In this document: one piece after another, positions 58,754-64,000 of the stretch | How the letters are laid out: each line of letters begins with the position of its first letter | Position numbering within the stretch: the stretch's first letter is position 1 | The notes under the pieces: generated by a model | Databases searched by the model: none | What the model was told of the DNA's origin: nothing | The model's input: the letters and a program-made list of their open reading frames with translations, nothing else | DNA from: Nonomuraea gerenzanensis | GTDB taxonomy: Bacteria > Actinomycetota > Actinomycetes > Streptosporangiales > Streptosporangiaceae | DNA length: 64,000 bases | NCBI RefSeq assembly: GCF_020215645.1 | Contig: NZ_CP084058.1 | Span: 9,734,001-9,798,000 of the forward strand | Direction: 5' to 3' | Program-made: the position numbers and the translations under genes

Positions 58754-59368
58754 TCAACGGCAGGCGGGAAGATGCATCGCCTCGACGTACCCCCAACGGC
58801 CGGAGTTGGGCGCGTACCCGAGGATCCACTCGGTGGGCCCGTGCGAGCCGCAGGCCGCGGTGGTGAGGTAGAACGGGTCGCCGGCACGCACGTTCCCGAT
58901 CACGAACGACGCCGGCGCGCTGCGGACGGATCCGACGGAGTCGGGACGGATGAGCGCGCGCCGCGTCGTGTCGGCCGGCGGCGAGCTGATCGGCACGGTC
59001 GTCAGCTGGTTGTCGCCGCCGATGGCCTGGAGGTCCTGGACCGGAGTGCCGCGGTCGCCGCCGCTGTAGGCCGACGAGTCGCCCAGGCACGACCTGTTGA
59101 TGAACCCCCAGTTGGGACGGCTGTTCTTGGAGTAGTCGAGGACCAGGGCGTAACCCTTGTAGGTGTAGCGAACCCCCACGGCGCCACCCCGCTTCTTGGC
59201 CCACGAGCGATCCGGCACGCCCGGCTTGGGGAAGTTCTCATGAATGCGGCAGTCGCGCGTCAGGGTCGTCCGGTGCGTGTAGTGCGTCTCGGCCTGAGCG
59301 GAGGCCACCGCCGGGGTGGCTGCCACGACCGCGAGGGCGCCCAGCGCGGTGATGAACTTTGTACGCAT
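58754..59368 (-). CDS. Secreted protein with SH3-like C-terminus
   Basis: 204 residues. Signal peptide MRTKFITALGALAVVAATPAVASA. The mature part has four Cys (DCRIHE, RSCLGD, AACGSH, PACR) that could form two disulphides, and ends RWGYVEAMHLPAC, similar to the RGWADHRHMKPLC end of the SH3-like protein at 59672. No enzyme motif. Transcribed divergently from 59672 and toward the Crp gene. Confidence 0.7.
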   Translation of the reverse strand: MRTKFITALGALAVVAATPAVASAQAETHYTHRTTLTRDCRIHENFPKPGVPDRSWAKKRGGAVGVRYTYKGYALVLDYSKNSRPNWGFINRSCLGDSSAYSGGDRGTPVQDLQAIGGDNQLTTVPISSPPADTTRRALIRPDSVGSVRSAPASFVIGNVRAGDPFYLTTAACGSHGPTEWILGYAPNSGRWGYVEAMHLPACR

Positions 59369-59671
59369 GCGTTTACTCCTGAGGTTGCCACTACGAGGGT
59401 TCGCTGATGCGACCGCTTCGTATTCTTAGCCCTCCCAAGACAGCGATACGAAGATTTCTCGTGTGAAATTTTGCGAAAGGCAGAGAAATCCCTGAAAAGC
59501 GCTGAAAGTCCACCTTGGACCGGTTCGACCAGCTTCGAGGGGCAGCGTCCGGGGATGCGAATTTAGCTCATTAAGCCCTTTCTTGAAAAGATCTTCAGGT
59601 AGGGTTGCCCCCAGTTTCCACGCCTCCCACCTGGGTGAAAGCACCTTTCGCCATGCCTGAAAGGGGTCAAC
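59369..59671. other. 303-bp divergent intergenic region
   Basis: No coding sequence. It is clearly more AT-rich than the surroundings (runs such as AAATTTTGCGAAAGG and CCCTTTCTTGAAAAGATCTTC), carries a GTCCA-cc-TTGGAC inverted repeat near 59509-59521 and must hold promoters for both flanking genes. The composition hints at acquired DNA. Confidence 0.5.
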
Positions 59672-60400
59672 GTGTCAACAGACGGCCACAATCTGGACGA
59701 AAGTAACTTCGGGGGAGTGACGACGCTTCACGACCGGTTGACGGTCATTCTTGCTGCGACCGGTACTACTCAGACGGCACTCATAAGGAAGATGGAGCGA
59801 TTCGGCTTCGTCATGTCCCCCGCCACCCTCAGCAGGATGCTCACCGGAAAGCGCATGATCAACGAGAGAGAACTCGAGATGATCTGCAAGGCGCTGGGGC
59901 GGGACGAATATCTCCCGGAGCTGCTGGCGTTGCGCGACGGAGGCGCTCCGCACCCACCAGCGCCGCCCCCTCCATCCCCTCCGCCCTCCGGGACGAGAGC
60001 CACCACCGAGACGCAACCGATCGGCTCCGGCCCTCGCCGGCACCTGTTCAAGGCCGGGCTCGCGGGCCTGGCCACCATCGGGCTGATCACCGTCGTGGCC
60101 TTCATGATCTCGCAGGGCTCCGCCCCTACCGCGTCCGTGCCGACTTCCTCGAAGACCCACAACAGCCCGGCCACCTCGGTCGCCCTGCCCGACTGCACCC
60201 GGCACGAGGTCTCCGCCAAGGACCTCTGGCTGCGTGACGAGTACGGCTCGACACTCGTGGAAATCGTCCAGGGCACGAAGCTCACCGTCAAGAACACCCG
60301 TAACCCCCGAGGCCACAGGTACTGGGAAGTCGTCACGGACGACGGCAAACGCGGCTGGGCCGACCACCGGCACATGAAGCCGCTGTGTCCCGTGGGCTGA
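59672..60400 (+). CDS. HTH protein with one membrane helix and extracellular SH3-like domain
   Basis: 242 residues; GAAAGGGG precedes the GTG. Residues about 15-90 are an Xre-type HTH (LHDRLTVILAATGTTQTALI, SPATLSRMLTGKRMINERELEMICKAL). A proline-rich linker (PPAPPPPSPPPSG) leads to a membrane helix (LAGLATIGLITVVAFMI, about 125-143) and then an SH3-like outer domain (LWLRDEYGSTLVEIVQGTKL; YWEVVTDDGKRGWADH). A sensor linking the outside to DNA is likely. It ends at a strong stem-loop. Confidence 0.8.
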   Translation: MSTDGHNLDESNFGGVTTLHDRLTVILAATGTTQTALIRKMERFGFVMSPATLSRMLTGKRMINERELEMICKALGRDEYLPELLALRDGGAPHPPAPPPPSPPPSGTRATTETQPIGSGPRRHLFKAGLAGLATIGLITVVAFMISQGSAPTASVPTSSKTHNSPATSVALPDCTRHEVSAKDLWLRDEYGSTLVEIVQGTKLTVKNTRNPRGHRYWEVVTDDGKRGWADHRHMKPLCPVG

Positions 60401-60491
60401 CCGCTGCCGCAGCGCCGCAGCCTGCCATGAGTCGCCTGGCGGTGGCGCACGAGCACCCGCGCGAACGCCGTCGGCCCGCGACGCCGGCGGG

Positions 60492-60520
60492 CCCTGTGAC
60501 CGGAGAGGGTCATCACAGGG
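60492..60520. terminator. Stem-loop between convergent genes
   Basis: CCCTGTGA and TCACAGGG, perfect 8-bp arms with a 13-base loop, in the 172-bp gap between the genes ending at 60400 and 60573. Confidence 0.7.
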
Positions 60521-60572
60521 ACCGCCGACGTCGCGGGGTCATCTCACTGGGCGGAGGGGGACGAACGGCCGG

Positions 60573-60794
60573 TCAGGGAGTGGTGAACAGCCACCACTGG
60601 GGGGTGCCGTTCTGCGCGCAGAAGTAGGACACCCATTGACCGGCCTGCTGCCCTTGGTTGCCGGCCACCCAGCAGACCTCGTAGCTGGCGTAGGGGCCGT
60701 ATACGGACTGGGCCGTGGCGGGAGAGACGCCGACGCCCAGCGCCAGGCAGATGGCGGCGGCGAGGCCGGCGAGCAGGCGGGTTGCGTGCTTCAT
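60573..60794 (-). CDS. Small secreted protein
   Basis: 73 residues: signal peptide to about residue 28 (LALGVGVSPATA) and a mature peptide of 45 residues rich in Tyr, Trp and Gln with two Cys (EVCWVAGNQGQQAG; SYFCAQNGTPQWWLF), probably one disulphide. AAAGGAAT precedes the ATG. The family is not recognised. It follows the secreted protein at 60818 by 23 bp on the same strand, so they are probably co-expressed. Confidence 0.75.
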   Translation of the reverse strand: MKHATRLLAGLAAAICLALGVGVSPATAQSVYGPYASYEVCWVAGNQGQQAGQWVSYFCAQNGTPQWWLFTTP

Positions 60795-60817
60795 CGTTGA
60801 TTCCTTTCTGGAGAGGT

Positions 60818-61237
60818 TCAGCAGGCGAGGAGGAGCGAGAAGGGCCGGTCGTCGTCGACGCTTCTCGGGCTGGGGCCGGAGGGGGTGGCCGTGCGGACGA
60901 AGAGCGTTCTCCCGTCGACGGCGCCGACCAGGATGGACGCGCTGCCCGGGCCGGGGTCGCTGCCGCCGTTGGTGTTGATCGTGCCGGTGAGGGCGCAGCG
61001 GCTGATGTCGGCGTTCGTCCTCAGGTTGTAACGCCCCTGGCCGAACTTGTTGACGTTGCCGATGCCCGAGGCGGCGAGCAGATTTCCGTTCGCGGCCACC
61101 TTGGCCCAGAACGTCGTGCCCGCGGCGGCCCGCGCGGAGGCGTTCTGTGCCGTCGCCGCCGAGATGGTGAAGGCGCTGCCCGCGACGAGAGCGGCGGAGG
61201 CCGCCACCGTCAGGAGAAGCCTGGTCGAATTTTTCAT
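60818..61237 (-). CDS. Secreted protein of unknown function
   Basis: 139 residues. Signal peptide MKNSTRLLLTVAASAALVAGSAF with cleavage near ATA. The mature part (TTFWAKVAANGNLLAASGIG, GRYNLRTNADISRCALTG, ASILVGAVDGRTLFVRTATP, PFSLLLAC) suggests a beta-rich fold with one possible disulphide. GGAGG precedes the start. Second of three minus-strand genes, following the DUF6623-like gene. Confidence 0.75.
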   Translation of the reverse strand: MKNSTRLLLTVAASAALVAGSAFTISAATAQNASARAAAGTTFWAKVAANGNLLAASGIGNVNKFGQGRYNLRTNADISRCALTGTINTNGGSDPGPGSASILVGAVDGRTLFVRTATPSGPSPRSVDDDRPFSLLLAC

Positions 61238-61315
61238 TTCTACCTCCTGGGAGAGTTCCTGCGGAATGGAGATGGGCGCGCGGGATCGGAATATGAGTGA
61301 GGGGTGCGGGCGAGG

Positions 61316-61759
61316 TCAGATGTTGTGCGAGAAATCGCCGCCGAAGCCCGCGATGAAGACGTGGCTGTCGATCTGGCCGGCGGCGAAGAACATCGAGATC
61401 CCGCATCCGAAGTTGATGCCGTCGCGGCCCACGGGGAAGACGTTGTTCCCGCTCAGGGCGTGCACATGATCGCCTTCGATGCCGAGGTTGTCCCTGGCCA
61501 GGATGCGGTTGGGGCCGTCCCAGACGTGCACGTGGAGGAGTGAGCTGGTCTCCCGGGCGTGGAAGAGGATGAGCACCCTGTCGAGGGTGGCGCGGCGGTC
61601 CTCGACGATGACGGGGGTGGGAATGGCCAGGTGGATCCAGTCGCCGCCGTTCGCGGGGAGCGAGAAGGTGACGCCGAATCCCTGGCGGAATGCGTTCGTG
61701 GCGGGATTCTCGGCCACGGCCGTGAAACCGTGCTGCCATGATGCGTACGCTTTTGACAT
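61316..61759 (-). CDS. DUF6623-like protein
   Basis: 147 residues from the second ATG (61759), which has the better spacing from AAGGAG. SKAYASWQHGFTAVAENP, FGVTFSLPANGGDWIHLAIPTPVIV, LLHVHVWDGPNRI and GFGGDF match a family of small beta-sandwich proteins in actinomycetes labelled DUF6623. No signal peptide. The role is unknown; a ligand- or carbohydrate-binding fold is a guess. It heads a run with the two secreted proteins. Confidence 0.65.
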   Translation of the reverse strand: MSKAYASWQHGFTAVAENPATNAFRQGFGVTFSLPANGGDWIHLAIPTPVIVEDRRATLDRVLILFHARETSSLLHVHVWDGPNRILARDNLGIEGDHVHALSGNNVFPVGRDGINFGCGISMFFAAGQIDSHVFIAGFGGDFSHNI

Positions 61760-61922
61760 TGTCATTCTCCTTGCGGTCCGGCTTTTTCTGATGACTCAAA
61801 GATAAAAGGCCGCAGGAGAAGCTCGATATCCCTAAGGTTGGGGGGCCGCATTTCTCGAAAAGGTGCCCATATGGGGCTCAGCTGCTGAGCAACATCAAAT
61901 CCGGCCACACGGCGGGGACGAA

Positions 61923-62000
61923 CTAGGGCTGTGCACCGCAGGACTTCTCGCTGACCAGCGCCGTCGGCGGGAAGTCCTGAGGGTGGTGCCTGCTTCGGCG
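61923..62000 (-). pseudogene. Possible 3' remnant of a LacI-family gene, within a hairpin-rich stretch
   Basis: The minus-strand frame ends DFPPTALVSEKSCGAQP and stop, the typical end of LacI regulators (LPTxLVxRxSCG). Nothing upstream supports a whole gene. The same bases form a perfect 9-bp inverted repeat (CAGGACTTC at 61939, GAAGTCCTG at 61971). The rest of 61760-62103 shows no gene. Confidence 0.3.
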
Positions 62001-62103
62001 GAAACGGTGAAACCCATGGTGCCGGCGACACCTCGGGTCCGAGCATGGCTCGGCGCGGGTGGACCCCGTGTGCCCCGTGATCCGCGCAGCCCGGTTGCTG
62101 ACC

Positions 62104-63270
62104 CTACGCGCAGGTCTTCTTCTCAGGGGCGCAGAACTCGACCTCCGGGTAGCTCGCCGACGGCTTGTCGAGCAAGGGCTGCGGCTTCTTGCGCAGATGC
62201 TGGTCGAAGAAGGCCACGACGTACCTGCGAGTGATGGCCATGGCACGAGCGCCGGGAATCTCGGCACCGTCCTCGATCCCGAGCTGATCGACCAGCACCC
62301 CGAGGTCGGTGAAGGACAGGTGCACGGCTCCCGTCACGAGCAGCCAGCGCTTCCAGCCGTGCAGCCCCGCCCAGACACCCTCCCAGTTCGCGCCGGTGCC
62401 GGGCCGGCCCGGCGTGTACGTGGCGGGCTTGCCCAGCAGCAGGAACGGCCGGGACAGCCCGGCTTCGGGCAGCGGGGTCTCGACGGTGCCGTCCACGTCG
62501 ATGCCGGCCCGCAACCGGGAGTCGGCGGCCATGGCCGCGAGCGTGCTCGCACCGCCGGCGGACTGGCCGGACATGGCGATCCTGGCGGGGTCGATCAGCC
62601 GCGCGTGCTTCCACTTCGGGTGCGCGCCGGTCAGCTCGTCCAGGACGAAGGAGACGTCGGCGGCCCGGCCCTGCTCCAGCTTCTTCCAGACGTCCGGGTC
62701 CTTCTTCATCTCGCACGTGACGCAGGTCGTGACCCGCCCGTCGGGGAAGGTCTGCGCGACGTTCTCGTAGGTGTGGTCGACGGCGGCCACCACGTACCCC
62801 CTGCTCGCCAGCTCCTCGGCCAGGCCGGTCAGCTCGGACCTGGGCTTGCTGTGCCCCGGGGAGAGCACGACGAGGGGCAGGCTGCGCGCGCGTCCCGCAG
62901 GGCGGGCGTCGGTGAAGGCGTGGGTGCGCACCTTGCTCAGCGTGTCGGCCGGGATGCCGGTGATGCCGCCGTCCTTGAGAAGCAGCTCGGACTCCTTGGG
63001 CGTCATGTACTGCGCGCGGTGACGGCCAGGCGCCTTGGCCGGGTACCACAGCGAGACCATGAGCTCGCGCGCCTTGACACCGGGCACCCAGGGGTCGGGG
63101 CGCGAGGTGTCCTTGAGGTGCAGGGACGTGGTGCCGACCGGCCGCGAGCCGGTGGGCTTGGGCAGGTGCAGCTCAGCGGCGGCCGAGGCGGACGCGGAGG
63201 ACGAGGCCGGGCCGAGGCTGGTGGCGGCCATGACGGCGACGAGCCCGGTAACAGCGATCAGGTGACTCAT
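62104..63270 (-). CDS. Secreted alpha/beta-hydrolase (PAF-acetylhydrolase-like)
   Basis: 388 residues. N-terminal signal peptide (LIAVTGLVAVMAATSLG, cleavage near ASA). SLPLVVLSPGHSKPRSE holds the oxyanion region, AMSGQSAGGAST the nucleophile Ser of GxSxG, GIDVDGTVE a likely acid and VTGAVHLSFTD the catalytic His. The architecture matches plasma-type platelet-activating-factor acetylhydrolases and related lipases, so it is probably an extracellular esterase. A double TATACGCT motif lies just upstream. Confidence 0.87.
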   Translation of the reverse strand: MSHLIAVTGLVAVMAATSLGPASSSASASAAAELHLPKPTGSRPVGTTSLHLKDTSRPDPWVPGVKARELMVSLWYPAKAPGRHRAQYMTPKESELLLKDGGITGIPADTLSKVRTHAFTDARPAGRARSLPLVVLSPGHSKPRSELTGLAEELASRGYVVAAVDHTYENVAQTFPDGRVTTCVTCEMKKDPDVWKKLEQGRAADVSFVLDELTGAHPKWKHARLIDPARIAMSGQSAGGASTLAAMAADSRLRAGIDVDGTVETPLPEAGLSRPFLLLGKPATYTPGRPGTGANWEGVWAGLHGWKRWLLVTGAVHLSFTDLGVLVDQLGIEDGAEIPGARAMAITRRYVVAFFDQHLRKKPQPLLDKPSASYPEVEFCAPEKKTCA

Positions 63271-63280
63271 GCCGAGTGAC

Positions 63281-63311
63281 TATACGCTAAGGGTATACGC
63301 TTGATGTATAC
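63281..63311. promoter_or_regulatory. Repeated TATACGCT motif upstream of the hydrolase gene
   Basis: TATACGCT at 63281 and 63294 (13-bp period), followed by GTATAC at 63306. It is 11-41 bp before the start codon, so it may be promoter -10 sequence, an operator, or both. Confidence 0.5.
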
Positions 63312-63380
63312 CGCCTTCTACAGTTGAGGAGCTTTGATCACGGTCGGTCTCGATCAAACCGGGCCGCTTATGCGCCCTGA

Positions 63381-64000
63381 CCCTGCGCGGCGCTGGCCGG
63401 CTCGAACCAGGTGGCCGAGATCGACCCCTGCACCTTCAGCATCAAGCGCCGGATCGACCTGCCCGGCCATCCCTGCCCGATCTCCCTGGCTCTGACCGGC
63501 GAACGGCTGTGGGTGGGCTACGGCTGTTCGGCGCGTTCGAGGGCGGCTTCCTCGCTCTCGACCTGGCGGCGACCTCCGCCCGCTCCCACCCCGCGCGGCA
63601 CGATCGACGGCGGGACGCACGACCATTCGGAGGTACGGGACCTCGTGCTCACCTCCGACGGAACCCGGGTGATCTCGGCGTTCGACACCCCGTACCGGTT
63701 CGACACCTGGGACACCACGACCCTGTCCCGGACCGGCCACTACGGCCGGCACCACGAGGCGTTCCCCACAGGACTGGCGATCAGCCCGGACGACACCCAC
63801 GTCGCCGGCGGCCGTGACGGGAACACCGATGTCACGGTCTACGACGCGGCGACCGGCGCGCCGGTCTTCTCCGAGGACGCCCCGGCGGGCAGATTCGTCA
63901 CGGGCGGGCTCGCGTTCTCGGGCACGAGCCTCTACGCCCTGCTGAGAGGGGCCGGGGACCGGCTGCGCCTGCGGCGGATCGAGGACGTCACCCCCGCCCC
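63381..64000 (+). pseudogene. Frameshifted beta-propeller gene (runs off the right edge)
   Basis: Three frames in succession encode one protein: NQVAEIDPCTFSIKRRIDLP and LALTGERLWVGYGC (to about 63525), then FEGGFLALDLAATSA (to about 63590), then EVRDLVLTSDGTRVISAFD, LAISPDDTHVAGGRDG and VTVYDAATGAPVF to the edge. These are YncE/WD-like propeller blades. A stop lies directly upstream (63378) and no start is visible, so the 5' end is lost as well. Sequencing error cannot explain all three defects. Confidence 0.75.

Noticed and set aside
1..64000. CRISPR array, tRNA or rRNA genes, complete insertion sequence or prophage
   Set aside because: No regularly spaced repeats, no tRNA-like cloverleaf with CCA-type context, no rRNA sequence, no transposase or integrase and no phage structural genes were recognised.

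Overview
The window is typical of a high-GC Gram-positive actinomycete. Third codon positions are strongly G/C biased, GTG starts are common, many genes overlap by ATGA or GTGA, and there are Tat-type secreted proteins, an ECF sigma factor with a DGPF/YCII partner, a SigB/F-type partner-switching module and DUF families typical of actinobacteria. A Streptosporangiales-type genome is my guess, but nothing here fixes the genus. I see no rRNA, tRNA, CRISPR array, complete insertion sequence or prophage.

1-16,049 is a catabolic/transport locus. A cassette of one secreted beta-propeller plus two amidohydrolase-fold proteins occurs twice, divergently, around 2,900. It is followed by a DapA-type lyase, an ABC sugar importer (two permeases and a lipoprotein binding protein), a DegT-type aminotransferase, a transcription regulator, a second DapA-type lyase, an NAD-dependent epimerase-like protein and a Gfo/Idh/MocA oxidoreductase. 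Five promoters carry variants of one 18-bp palindrome (best copy TTACGGTCCAGACCGTAA), which I propose is the operator of the regulator at 11,689. The substrate is unknown.

16,190-26,812 holds a pair of related unknown proteins, a YCII/ECF42 pair, an orphan LacI regulator, a membrane protein, a DUF5994 protein, a GAF-SpoIIE phosphatase facing a STAS antagonist, a cold-shock gene with a structured leader and two small proteins. 27,010-31,843 is a stress-signalling cluster: a sigma factor, RsbR, RsbS, a fused RsbT kinase-phosphatase and a hybrid histidine kinase. 31,925-32,322 is a gene graveyard containing an isoprenyl-transferase remnant. 32,520-42,101 carries a zinc finger/desaturase pair, a LysR regulator, a secreted carbonic anhydrase, a TetR regulator facing a PaoABC-type molybdenum aldehyde oxidoreductase, a phosphotransferase and a frame-disturbed acetyltransferase.

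42,181-51,751 is a MarR/lipoprotein pair followed by metal-stress genes: DUF4396, DUF305, DUF6153, BlaI/M56, and a csoR-copZ-secreted protein-copA operon diverging from an MFS exporter through three CsoR-type boxes.

51,937-58,694 is the most interesting part. It is a five-gene operon in which every junction is a 4-bp stop/start overlap: class III cyclase-like protein, divergent P-loop NTPase, SPFH-like coiled-coil protein, DUF4407 membrane protein and a short PycTM-like membrane protein. A Crp/Fnr regulator lies just upstream. It looks like an enlarged Pycsar-like cyclic-nucleotide system, possibly anti-phage. The remainder has small secreted proteins, an HTH-membrane-SH3 protein, a DUF6623-like protein, a secreted hydrolase and, at the right edge, a frameshifted beta-propeller gene.
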